The notes beneath the pieces are model-generated. The model made no database searches. It saw only the letters and a program-made list of their open reading frames with translations, and was not told the DNA's origin. A stretch of DNA of 64,000 nt. Source: JAUIAI01 sp049680625 (GTDB lineage: Bacteria > Pseudomonadota > Gammaproteobacteria > Burkholderiales > Burkholderiaceae_E). Of the stretch, positions 8,415 through 16,876 are shown piece by piece. The translations under genes were made by a program, and so were the position numbers. Every line of letters begins with the position of its first letter. The first letter of the stretch is position 1. The stretch lies in the NCBI GenBank assembly GCA_049680625.1, contig JBAUID010000027.1, positions 1-64,000 of the forward strand, in the 5' to 3' direction.

Positions 8415-9299
8415 ATGACGAAATCAACCCGCCCGCTCGGAAAACTCCAAATCAGCCGTGCACTGGAAATGATGATGGAGTTTGACCCTTACGGGTTCTT
8501 TCCCGAAACGACGCCAGCAGACTGGGCCGCCCACAAAGAATGGCTACAGCCACTGGGCATGAACCCGGCTAACGGCATGCTCTTGTTTCCGTGCCAAAGC
8601 TATATCGTGCGCACCAGCCATCACACAATTCTGGTTGATAGTTGCGTGGGTAACCACAAAGACCGACCCACCCGCCCCGCCTGGCATCAAAAAACAGATA
8701 CCAGCTATCTGGACGCACTCAAGCAGCACAGTCTGAGCCCAGAAGACATCGACTACGTTATGTGTACGCATATGCATAGCGATCACATCGGATGGAATAC
8801 CCAACTGAAAGACGGTCGATGGGTACCCACTTTTCCAAATGCCCGGTATCTGTTTTCAGAAAAAGAGCTGCGCGCCTGGCAGACCATGGAACAGAAGAAC
8901 TTTTCGCTCCAACCGATCCAGGACAGCGTGTTACCCGTGATCGCCGCCGGACAGGCTGAATTGATTCAAAACGATTTTTCCCTCGACGATGAAGTATGGG
9001 TGCAATCGACCCCCGGCCACACACCGGACCACCTCGCAATCAACCTTGCATCCAACGGGGAACATGCCATCATGCTTGGTGACATGGTGCATTCGCCGGT
9101 TCAGTGCCAGCATCCCGACTGGACAGTCCGGGCAGACTGGAACCACAAAATAGCCAGCGCAACCCGGCGTACGATGATGGAACAACTCACCGAAGCACAA
9201 ACGCTTGTACTGACGGCACATTTTCCCCTGCCATCGGCCGGCTGGTTCCGTCGCGACGGACAGGCGTTTCGTTTTGAATATGATCAACACCCCTGGTAA
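8415..9299 (+). CDS. Metallo-beta-lactamase fold hydrolase
   Basis: This is a 294-residue MBL-fold hydrolase. The di-metal motif HxHxDH is present as HMHSDH (His119, His121, Asp123, His124). GHTPDH supplies His202, LGDMVHSP the bridging Asp, and a late TAHFPLPSAGW the last His. All metal ligands are therefore in place. No signal peptide is seen, so it is probably cytoplasmic. The long N-terminal region before the motif (about 115 residues) matches the lactonase/AttM-like and alkyl-hydrolase groups, but the substrate cannot be assigned. It is the first gene of a plus-strand trio with a FixH-like protein and a MauG-type peroxidase, and the next gene begins within about 8 bases of its stop. Confidence 0.85.
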   Translation: MTKSTRPLGKLQISRALEMMMEFDPYGFFPETTPADWAAHKEWLQPLGMNPANGMLLFPCQSYIVRTSHHTILVDSCVGNHKDRPTRPAWHQKTDTSYLDALKQHSLSPEDIDYVMCTHMHSDHIGWNTQLKDGRWVPTFPNARYLFSEKELRAWQTMEQKNFSLQPIQDSVLPVIAAGQAELIQNDFSLDDEVWVQSTPGHTPDHLAINLASNGEHAIMLGDMVHSPVQCQHPDWTVRADWNHKIASATRRTMMEQLTEAQTLVLTAHFPLPSAGWFRRDGQAFRFEYDQHPW

Positions 9300-9306
9300 C
9301 TCTTTC

Positions 9307-9825
9307 ATGCCCTTTCCCGATATGCCAGCAATTCCTCGCCCGCGACATCGTTTTTCCGCACTGTTGACTCCACTATTGACACCGATGATGCCGCTGCTGG
9401 CAGCCACAATGATCACTGCTGCGGCTGGCTACTCCGGCGCTGCAATTGTGGGTCAATCAATTGCGGCTGAGCCAGCCGCAACCAGCTTACAGTGGCGGGC
9501 AACATCTGCTGGCGGCAAGTACCAGTTTACGATCGGCCCGGCAGGAATGGAGGCACCGGTCGGACGTCACCACGAGTGGCTAATCGTCGTGACCACACCT
9601 GATGGCGCTCCAGTCAGAAAAGCACGCCTGTCAGTCGGTGGTGGCATGCGAGGTCACGGTCACGGCATGCCGAGCCAGCCTGTTGTCACCGGTGAAGAAA
9701 AACCCGGCCACTACCGTGCTGAAGGCATGTTGTTCAACATGCATGGCAAGTGGAATATTTTGATTCGGATTGACGCAGAATCCGGAACCGACACAGCCGA
9801 CATCGCAGTCGATGTCAGCTTCTAA
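9307..9825 (+). CDS. FixH/YtkA-like exported domain protein
   Basis: This is a 172-residue protein if it starts at ATG 9307; in-frame alternatives are ATG 9280 and TTG 9274, both inside the preceding gene. No good ribosome-binding site separates them. The N-terminal 60 residues contain a hydrophobic segment that may be a signal or membrane anchor. The rest matches the FixH/YtkA-like beta-sandwich: GGGMRGHGHGMPSQP, then YRAEGMLFNMHGKWNI, then a final beta strand. The His/Met-rich GHGHGM loop suggests metal proximity, perhaps copper, but this is inference. It ends 2 bases before the MauG-type peroxidase start, which fits an accessory role in maturation or function of that haem protein. Confidence 0.65.
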   Translation: MPFPDMPAIPRPRHRFSALLTPLLTPMMPLLAATMITAAAGYSGAAIVGQSIAAEPAATSLQWRATSAGGKYQFTIGPAGMEAPVGRHHEWLIVVTTPDGAPVRKARLSVGGGMRGHGHGMPSQPVVTGEEKPGHYRAEGMLFNMHGKWNILIRIDAESGTDTADIAVDVSF

Positions 9826-9827
9826 TA

Positions 9828-11195
9828 ATGGGGCCCTTGTTCAGCTTGTCTATCTTGTCCAAATTTCCAAACTCAACCACCTCGACTCTGACCGGCTGGG
9901 TCACGATGTGCAGAACAATCTGCTGCGCCGTGGTGCTAAGCGCTCTGAGTTGGCAGGTACCAAGCGGCGCGGCAGAATCGGCAAAAGCAAAAGACATCAA
10001 CCCACCAGACTGGACCCAATTACAGTGGCAGATCATCCAGTCGCTGACGCTTGACCGCTTGCCCCCGCTGCCAGACTCTCCGTCAAACCGGGTTGCAAAT
10101 AATCCAGGTGCCGTTGCATTTGGGCGAGCTCTATTTTTCGACGACACATTGGTCGGTGATGGCATGGTATCGTGCGCCAGCTGTCACCAACCAGACCGCT
10201 ACTTTACCGATGGCAAAGCCCGCGCCGGCGGCGCGAACGAACTCAAAGGGCGCAACACACCAACGATTGTCGGCAGTGCTCATCAGGCCTGGTTTTACTG
10301 GGACGGCCGACGCGATTCATTGTGGTCGCAAGCGCTGATTCCGTTTGAGGCCCCTGACGAAATGGGTGGCGACCGGGTTGGTGTTCTGCTGCGTATTGCC
10401 GCAAACCCAGCGTTGGCTAAGCAATATCAGGCGATCTTTCGTGAGCCGCTATTTGTACCGCAATCCGGGAAGGCACTGGAGCAAGGCGCAGGGCCGCTGG
10501 CGGCTGAACCGGCCAGAAGCAACTGGTATCAACTACCCGCAAGATCCAAAAAACGCATTAATCGCAGCTACGCCAATATTGGCAAGGCAATTGCCGCTTA
10601 CATGCGCACCGTACAACCAACATCAAACCGCTTTGACCAGTACGTAGGCGCATTGCAGGCTGGCGATACTGGTCGGGCACGCGACTTAATTTCGGCCTCG
10701 GAAAAATCCGGGCTGTCGTTGTTTATCGATGATGGTAAAACGCAATGCATGCGATGCCATAGCGGGCCACGCTTTACTAATGACAATTTTCAGAATATTG
10801 GCACTGGCAACTTTGACGGTGCTCATCTGGACTTTGGCCGAATCCTGGGCATGCAGTCGGTGATCACCGATGAATTTAACTGCCTTGGTGCGTACAGTGA
10901 TGCACGCCCGGAACAGTGCACCGGCCTGCGTTTTATGAGTCGCGATCCGCACCAACCGTTAACCGGGGCTTTCAAAACCCCGTCGTTGCGCAACGTGGCT
11001 GCCACTGCTCCGTACTTTCACGATGGCAGCAAGCAAAGTCTGCGCGATGTAATTGAGCACTACCGCAACCCACCAACCACGGGCAAGGCCGGACAACACG
11101 AATTGCAGGCACTTCAGTTAAGCAATGACGACGTCACTGCTTTGGTCGACTTTCTAACGATGCTGTCTGAACCTAAGAGCACTTCGCCCCGCTAA
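9828..11195 (+). CDS. MauG/cytochrome c peroxidase family dihaem protein
   Basis: This is a periplasmic dihaem c-type cytochrome of the bacterial peroxidase/MauG family, which reduces peroxide or oxidises protein side chains. There are two CxxCH haem sites, CASCH near residue 115 and CMRCH near residue 306 (counted from ATG 9828, 455 residues). The C-terminal motif TGAFKTPSLRNVAATAPYFHDG is strongly conserved in the family. The real start may be ATG 9906, which gives a clean signal peptide (MCRTICCAVVLSALSW then GAAESA); the longer start leaves a 26-residue leader. The gene follows the FixH-like gene with a 2-base gap and converges on the acyl-CoA synthetase operon. Whether it is a peroxidase or a MauG-like modifying enzyme cannot be told. 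Confidence 0.87.
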   Translation: MGPLFSLSILSKFPNSTTSTLTGWVTMCRTICCAVVLSALSWQVPSGAAESAKAKDINPPDWTQLQWQIIQSLTLDRLPPLPDSPSNRVANNPGAVAFGRALFFDDTLVGDGMVSCASCHQPDRYFTDGKARAGGANELKGRNTPTIVGSAHQAWFYWDGRRDSLWSQALIPFEAPDEMGGDRVGVLLRIAANPALAKQYQAIFREPLFVPQSGKALEQGAGPLAAEPARSNWYQLPARSKKRINRSYANIGKAIAAYMRTVQPTSNRFDQYVGALQAGDTGRARDLISASEKSGLSLFIDDGKTQCMRCHSGPRFTNDNFQNIGTGNFDGAHLDFGRILGMQSVITDEFNCLGAYSDARPEQCTGLRFMSRDPHQPLTGAFKTPSLRNVAATAPYFHDGSKQSLRDVIEHYRNPPTTGKAGQHELQALQLSNDDVTALVDFLTMLSEPKSTSPR

Positions 11196-11221
11196 TCGGC
11201 CAACTTTTTTATCTGTCAGCA

Positions 11222-13315
11222 TTACTCGCCTGGCGGGACAATTAAAGCGTCCACCGCAAATACCCCGTCGGGCCGGACAATAAACGGATTCACATCAATA
11301 CTGCTAATGTTGTCCGCATTGGCGGCAGCAAAAACAGACATTGCAGCAAGCGAACGGGCAAGCGCTTCGACATCACCAGCCGGTGCGCCGCGCACACCGT
11401 CAAGCACTGCCCGACCACGGATCTCATCAATCATCCGGTGGGCTTCAGCAACGCTGAACGGCGCTAATCGAAAAGACACGTCTTTCAATACCTCCACCAG
11501 GACACCACCAAGGCCAAACACAACGGTTGGCCCAAAAACCGGGTCCGCAACCACACCCATCACGGTTTCTACTCCACCGCTGATCATCTCGCATACCAAT
11601 ACACCATCGATCCGGGCATCAGGTTTGGCTTTGCCCGCCCGCTCCAGCAGCGTGGCAAAAGCCCCGGATACTCCATCAGCCGAATTGATATTTAGCACAA
11701 CGCCACCAATTTCGGTTTTGTGCAGGATATCCGGTGAAACAATTTTCATCACAACCGGGCGGTTGAATTCGCGCCAGGCGGCGACGGCCTGCTCAGCATT
11801 TGTCGCCAGGGCTTCGCGGGCTATCGGAATGCCGTTGCTCGCAAGAATTCGCTTGGCTTCAAACTCGCTGATGATGCTGCCAGGGGCGGCCAGTGCATCG
11901 GCCGGTGCTGCCGGCGGCGCAACATCATTACCACGGGTGAAACCAACCCCCAGCCGGGTCAGAGCCCCGAGCATCTGCACAGCCACCGCCGGGTCTTCGA
12001 ACACCGGGTAATTCAGTTTCTCATAGTCGGCCGCCACTTCTTTGTTGACCTGCAAACTCAGAATCACCGGTTCATCGGGGAAACTCTCGCGCAGGCGGGT
12101 GAAGGTATCGAGGCAGCTCTGACGGGTAAATGGTGCGCCCGGGACGCTGGTCATGTATACGATGTGGCTGTCGAATCCGCTTTTACTCATGGTCAGCGAA
12201 ATATTCTGATCCATGATCTGCGGGTTGTTAATGGCGTTGGCCGTGAAATCCACCGGATTGCGCACCCCACCCTGCGGTATTAGCGCTTGTAATTCACTTT
12301 GAATTTCTGCAGACAGGGCGGGCACCTCGAGCCCGGATTCGTCCGCTACATCGGCCATGTGAATACCGCCACCACCTGAAATAGTTTGCAGACAGACCTT
12401 ATTTCCGGTCGGGTAAATACCAAACTGACAGGCGTAGGCAAGATCAGCAAGCTCGGTCGTCGAATGTGCACGATGAACGCCGTATTGTCGAAACAGCGCA
12501 TCATAAATATCATCACTGCCAACCACCGAGGCAGTATGCGAAGCCGCTGCGTGGGCACCCACTTCGGACTTACCCACCTTCATAAAAATCACGGGTTTCC
12601 GGCGCTCTCTGGCCAGCGCCAGCGCGTTACGCATCCGGGGGCCGTCTTTTACCTGTTCAACATAGGCCATGATGACGTTGACATCATCGGACTGGGCATA
12701 AAACTCCAACACCTCGGCCACATGAATGTCGCACTCGTTCCCGGTTGTCACCCAGTAATTCGATTTCACCCCCCGCTGCTGGGTGGCAAGAAAAACGTGG
12801 GCACCAAAGGCGCCACTCTGACTGATAATGGCGGCGCCACCGGACTGTGCACTATAACTGTTCGCAACGCTGGAAAAGGTGCCATACCAACCCTCCCGAA
12901 CATTAAAAACACCCAGGCAGTTCGGGCCACAAATACGCATGCCGGAGCGCTTTGAAATTTGCGCAATCTGCTGTTGCATCAACGCACCCTCATCACTGAC
13001 CTCGGCAAAACCGGATGTGAACATCACCACGCTCTTGACGCCGGCCTGGGCACACCGCTCGATGGTTTCGACCCCGATTGACGCAGGCACCGCAATAACA
13101 GCGCAATCGACCGGCTCGGGCACCTCGGTTATTGTCGGATACGCTTTCAGGCCCTGCACTTCGCTGCGGTTCGGATTAACCGGATAAATCTTTCCCCGGT
13201 AGCCGTTCTCATGCATAAAATGGATCGGGCGCCCCCCAATGCGACTCTTTGTATCAGACGCACCAATCACGGCAACAGACCGCGGGCGCAGCATTGGTTC
13301 TAGCGAGTGACTCAT
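11222..13315 (-). CDS. ADP-forming acyl-CoA synthetase (acetate-CoA ligase family)
   Basis: This 697-residue fused alpha-beta enzyme would interconvert acyl-CoA, ADP and Pi with acid, CoA and ATP. The order is a CoA-binding Rossmann domain (about 1-130, VAVIGASDTKSRIGGRP), succinyl-CoA ligase-like domains carrying the phospho-His loop AAASHTASVVGSD (about residues 257-269), and an ATP-grasp domain (about 480-697, with PVVMKIVSPDILHKTEIGG). All key motifs are present. It starts 3 bases after the AtuA-like gene stop and is last in the operon, so it probably either activates the pathway substrate or recovers ATP from a CoA ester made by it. ATG start. Confidence 0.9.
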   Translation of the reverse strand: MSHSLEPMLRPRSVAVIGASDTKSRIGGRPIHFMHENGYRGKIYPVNPNRSEVQGLKAYPTITEVPEPVDCAVIAVPASIGVETIERCAQAGVKSVVMFTSGFAEVSDEGALMQQQIAQISKRSGMRICGPNCLGVFNVREGWYGTFSSVANSYSAQSGGAAIISQSGAFGAHVFLATQQRGVKSNYWVTTGNECDIHVAEVLEFYAQSDDVNVIMAYVEQVKDGPRMRNALALARERRKPVIFMKVGKSEVGAHAAASHTASVVGSDDIYDALFRQYGVHRAHSTTELADLAYACQFGIYPTGNKVCLQTISGGGGIHMADVADESGLEVPALSAEIQSELQALIPQGGVRNPVDFTANAINNPQIMDQNISLTMSKSGFDSHIVYMTSVPGAPFTRQSCLDTFTRLRESFPDEPVILSLQVNKEVAADYEKLNYPVFEDPAVAVQMLGALTRLGVGFTRGNDVAPPAAPADALAAPGSIISEFEAKRILASNGIPIAREALATNAEQAVAAWREFNRPVVMKIVSPDILHKTEIGGVVLNINSADGVSGAFATLLERAGKAKPDARIDGVLVCEMISGGVETVMGVVADPVFGPTVVFGLGGVLVEVLKDVSFRLAPFSVAEAHRMIDEIRGRAVLDGVRGAPAGDVEALARSLAAMSVFAAANADNISSIDVNPFIVRPDGVFAVDALIVPPGE

Positions 13316-13318
13316 TCA

Positions 13319-15172
13319 TTAACCTCGAAGCAATTGTTTTGAAATTGGAATTGTCATGGCCAGTATTTGCTGTCCATAACTCTTTGCTTGTTTGTCCATA
13401 TGCAGTGACGATGTCCCGCCGCCACCCAAAGACTCTGTCAGAAGAAAGTTAAACGCGTGAAAGCCCGGCGCTTCATAGCGAATCACGTCACCAACGCACA
13501 CATGGGCAAACCATTGTTTGACCCGTTGCTCTGTCAGCGCGGCCCGAATGGGCTCAATAAATGCCGGTTGACGGGCCATGACCCCAATATTTGCCGAATT
13601 ACCTTTGTCACCACTGCGGGCGACAGCTAACTCAATCAGTGGCACTTCAACAACCTCTGCATCGGTCGGCCTTGCTTTCCCCTGTATCGACGGGGTCGGC
13701 GGCGCGCCGGTATCCAGCACCACGGCAAGCGGGTCAGGCTGGCAGAAACCAAGACTTACGCCCTCGACACAGACTACCGGACGGACTGTATCGCGATCGA
13801 CCAAAAACGCAAACTGGGCAATCACAGGTGTGACCTTTGGCCGCCCGGCATTACCCACCGCATAGCGACCAGTGGTCATCGATAACGCAACCCCGGTTGT
13901 TTCTTTCGAAAAAATCTCCAGCGCGTTTTTGTCCCGATGCCGGACATCAATCTGCATCACGATCTCACGCGCCTGTCTGGCATCAGGTGACGCATTCGCG
14001 CCCCACAACGTCTGGGCGCCCGCCAGATGTAGTGCCGTCTCGTCAAAGTCAGGCATCCCTTTTTCAGTAAACATCCGGCGGGTTCGCTTAAACAGCGCCG
14101 CGGCAAAAGCCTCAGCTTTTGGTACGGCATCAAAACCAGTGATGCCGGTCAGCGCGGTCGCACGGAACCCGTCACGGTAAGTAGCGGATACCTTAAGGGT
14201 TGGCGTTGGTGCACGCCCGCTCACCCCATTGACCTCAACCCGATTGGTGTCAGCCTGAACCAGGCTGACATTGGCAAAATTACACACAACGTCCGGAACA
14301 ATATAGGCGGCAGGGTCACCAATCTCGTAGAGAATCTGCTCACCAACACTCAGCCGTGACACCACGCCACCGGTGCCGGCCGGTTTCACAATGGCAAACT
14401 GGCCATCACCCCGGCATTCTGCGATCGGGTAGCCCATATCGTCCCAGCCGTCTGCCACGTCGAGCCAGTCGGTGAAATTTCCGCCGGTCGCCTGGGCACC
14501 ACATTCGATAATATGGCCGGCCAAAGTACCCGCCGCGAGCAAGTCGTAGTCCGTCGCCTGCCAACCGAACTCATAAATTAGCGGGCCGAGGGTAACGGCA
14601 CTGTCAACACAGCGGCCGGTAATTACAATATCAGCACCGGCTTCAAGCGCAGCAGCAATCGGAAAAGCCCCAAGGTAAGCATTGGCACTGACCACTTTCT
14701 CCGGTAATGGCGCACCGGAGAACATTTCGGTAGTGCCAACCGCGCGCAATTCGTCAATTCGCGGCATCAGATCGTCACCCTCAACCGTGCCAATTGTCAA
14801 CCCGGTGCCGGCTGTCACTTCGGCAACCGCCTGGGCACAGGCTTGTACGTTGACGCCGCCTGAATTCACAATGACCTTAATATTCCGATCTTTGATTTCG
14901 CGGGCCAGTGGTTTCATGACCAGTTCAACAAAGTCGCGGGCATAACCCAGGGATGGATCTTTCGCCCGTGCCCGCACCAGAATCGACATCGTGACTTCGG
15001 CGAGGTAGTCGAATACCAGGTAATCGATATCACCCTTGAGAACTAACTGGCGCGGGGCGTCCGAGCTGTCACCCCAGTAACCCGACGCCCCACCGATCCG
15101 AACCGTACGGCTTTCGGCCCCCCGACTCTTTTGGCGATCGCTGCCGGCCCTGGGAAGCAGTGCACCAGCCAA
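13319..15172 (-). CDS. AtuA-like acyclic terpene utilisation family protein (DUF1446)
   Basis: This 617-residue protein of the AtuA/DUF1446 family is required for citronellol/geraniol growth in Pseudomonas, but its biochemical role is not settled. The conserved start TVRIGGASGYWGDSSDAP and the SGGVNVQACAQAVAEV segment are seen. A C-terminal part (about 500-617) with LAVARSGDKGNSANIGVMAR corresponds to the AtuA-like ferredoxin-fold region. There is no ATG near the conserved N-terminus. TTG at 15172 is chosen because AGGGGGG lies 8 bases upstream and it follows the hydratase stop by 1 base; a further TTG at 15220 would add 16 residues and overlap that gene. It lies between an enoyl-CoA hydratase and an ADP-forming ligase, which supports a CoA-ester pathway. 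Confidence 0.88.
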   Translation of the reverse strand: MAGALLPRAGSDRQKSRGAESRTVRIGGASGYWGDSSDAPRQLVLKGDIDYLVFDYLAEVTMSILVRARAKDPSLGYARDFVELVMKPLAREIKDRNIKVIVNSGGVNVQACAQAVAEVTAGTGLTIGTVEGDDLMPRIDELRAVGTTEMFSGAPLPEKVVSANAYLGAFPIAAALEAGADIVITGRCVDSAVTLGPLIYEFGWQATDYDLLAAGTLAGHIIECGAQATGGNFTDWLDVADGWDDMGYPIAECRGDGQFAIVKPAGTGGVVSRLSVGEQILYEIGDPAAYIVPDVVCNFANVSLVQADTNRVEVNGVSGRAPTPTLKVSATYRDGFRATALTGITGFDAVPKAEAFAAALFKRTRRMFTEKGMPDFDETALHLAGAQTLWGANASPDARQAREIVMQIDVRHRDKNALEIFSKETTGVALSMTTGRYAVGNAGRPKVTPVIAQFAFLVDRDTVRPVVCVEGVSLGFCQPDPLAVVLDTGAPPTPSIQGKARPTDAEVVEVPLIELAVARSGDKGNSANIGVMARQPAFIEPIRAALTEQRVKQWFAHVCVGDVIRYEAPGFHAFNFLLTESLGGGGTSSLHMDKQAKSYGQQILAMTIPISKQLLRG

Positions 15173-15173
15173 T

Positions 15174-16028
15174 TTAAGAACCCCCCTGAACCTGCCAGGC
15201 CGGCGGACGTTTCTGAGCAAACGCGTTCTGCCCTTCCATACCCTCTGCCCCCCGGTTCAGCTGTGCAAACTGCTCAGCTGAGAATTGCGCCATCTCTTCA
15301 GGCGCAACTGAGCCTACTTTCAACATAATGGCTTTGGTCACTGCATTGGCCACCGGGCCACAGTTCAGCACCTTGCCAACTACCTTCGCCAGGGTGTCGT
15401 CCATTTGGTTGTCTTCACACAAATACTGGGCAATACCGTACTCAAATGCTTGTTCACCGCCAAATCGTTCTGCGGTGAGCGCCAGCTGTCGCGCCCGGGT
15501 CAGGCCAATCCGTTTGACGACGAAAGGGGCTATCTGTGCCGGCGCTACCCCAAGTGTTGTCTCTGGCATACCCATTCGCGCACCACGGGCCACGATAGTG
15601 ATGTCTGCCAGGCAGGCGTAACCCATGCCACCGCCAAAGGCGGAACCTTCCACTGCAGCGATCGTCGTCTGCGGCAGGTTTTCGAAGTCCAGAAACGCCA
15701 GGCCGGCTTGTCGGTTGCGTTCCATGAGCGGATCAACGCCGTCACTGACAACATCCTCTGCCATGTCACGCCGCTCTTTAATATCGCCGCCGGCGCAAAA
15801 GTGTCCACCGGCACCGCGCAGGACAACCACCCGGGCCTCGGCACTGTTCTGAAGCCAGTCAACAGTGCGCCGGAACTCGTCGCTCATTTGCGAATTGATG
15901 GCGTTACGCTGAGCGGGTCGGTTAAATGTCAGATTCAACACGCTATCAACCAGGGACAGCGCCAGGAACTCACATTCGGGCAATGCGGTTTTCAACACAG
16001 TTTTTGACGAGGTTTCGGATCTGGTCAT
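15174..16028 (-). CDS. Enoyl-CoA hydratase/isomerase family protein (AtuE-like position)
   Basis: This 284-residue crotonase-fold protein would hydrate or isomerise an unsaturated acyl-CoA. The oxyanion-hole segments GGHFCAGGDIKERRD and GSAFGGGMGYACLADITI are present. The pair of catalytic Glu positions of classical hydratases is not both obvious: the second region reads MGMPETTLGVAPAQIAP, with one Glu. In the Atu pathway the comparable step is hydration of isohexenyl-glutaconyl-CoA by AtuE, and the operon order here matches that assignment, although this is inference. The start ATG 16028 overlaps the upstream stop as ATGA; the longer frame to GTG 16100 lies over the neighbouring gene and is rejected. 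Confidence 0.88.
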   Translation of the reverse strand: MTRSETSSKTVLKTALPECEFLALSLVDSVLNLTFNRPAQRNAINSQMSDEFRRTVDWLQNSAEARVVVLRGAGGHFCAGGDIKERRDMAEDVVSDGVDPLMERNRQAGLAFLDFENLPQTTIAAVEGSAFGGGMGYACLADITIVARGARMGMPETTLGVAPAQIAPFVVKRIGLTRARQLALTAERFGGEQAFEYGIAQYLCEDNQMDDTLAKVVGKVLNCGPVANAVTKAIMLKVGSVAPEEMAQFSAEQFAQLNRGAEGMEGQNAFAQKRPPAWQVQGGS

Positions 16029-16873
16029 TGTTTTTCCGGGGGCGGTCGGCGCCGACGGGTACCAGCAACCGGTGGATCTTTGGCCGGGCCGGCAAAACAC
16101 TGTGCATGCGCCATCCAGTGCGTGGCGACCGGGCCGTTCACCTTCAGCGCTGTATCAGCGATATTGCGAGTCTGCGTCACAACCATACAAAACTCTTCAG
16201 CCAGCCCTTCAATTTTGTCGCCGGCGCCTGCCTCACCCCATGTCCACAGCGCACCGGAAGGCGCCGTCAATTCGACCAAAGGCATGACAGCGGGTACCAC
16301 TTCGCCCCGGTTCTGATGGGTCCAGCCAAAGGTATTGACGCCGATAACAGCAACATTTTTTATTCGATCCGCGTTTTTTCTCTCCAACCCGAAGACGTCG
16401 TAAACAGCCTGGCCGTGAGACCAGGTTTCCATCAGCCGGGCCGTGATACTTGACCGGGTGCTCATATCGGGCCCCACCCATTTGACCCGGGTTTTCGGAT
16501 CAGCGTCCGCCCAGCGAGTGGCCATCTCGTTGAAATAATCGTGCCATGCCGCCAACAGGTCCGGCCCTTTAAGACCGTTCAACAACTGGTCGGTTGCCTG
16601 CACCAGGTTAGCGCCACTATTGCGCAGGGCCGACAACTTCGCATAGTCGGCCTGAAACTTTTCCGACGCAGTCAGAGACAAGTCAGCCATGACGTTGAAA
16701 TAATGCAGGTGCTGCAAGATATCGTTAACCGTCCATTGTTTGAAATCCGTCACTGTCTCAAATACTGATCTGCCATGCCCCGTCCCCTCACCCGCCATAC
16801 GGCTGGCCAGCACCTGGTACAAGGCCTCGCTCTCATCACAAAAATCAATTGCTGTCTGTAGCCTGGCTGACAT
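16025..16873 (-). CDS. TIGR03084-family metal-binding protein
   Basis: This is a 282-residue member of the DinB/maleylpyruvate-isomerase-like superfamily, TIGR03084 group, whose function is unknown. The family start is recognised in DFCDESEALYQVL, with VFETVTDFKQWTVNDILQHLHYFN holding the first metal-type His pair. A second His appears in METWSHGQAVYDVFG, as expected for the three-His site of this four-helix fold. Genes of this group repeatedly sit with AtuA-like proteins and acyl-CoA carboxylases (recalled family knowledge), which is exactly the case here. ATG start with AGGAG upstream; 3 bases after the carboxylase stop and overlapping the hydratase by ATGA. Confidence 0.82.
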   Translation of the reverse strand: MSARLQTAIDFCDESEALYQVLASRMAGEGTGHGRSVFETVTDFKQWTVNDILQHLHYFNVMADLSLTASEKFQADYAKLSALRNSGANLVQATDQLLNGLKGPDLLAAWHDYFNEMATRWADADPKTRVKWVGPDMSTRSSITARLMETWSHGQAVYDVFGLERKNADRIKNVAVIGVNTFGWTHQNRGEVVPAVMPLVELTAPSGALWTWGEAGAGDKIEGLAEEFCMVVTQTRNIADTALKVNGPVATHWMAHAQCFAGPAKDPPVAGTRRRRPPPEKQ

Positions 16874-16876
16874 CGC

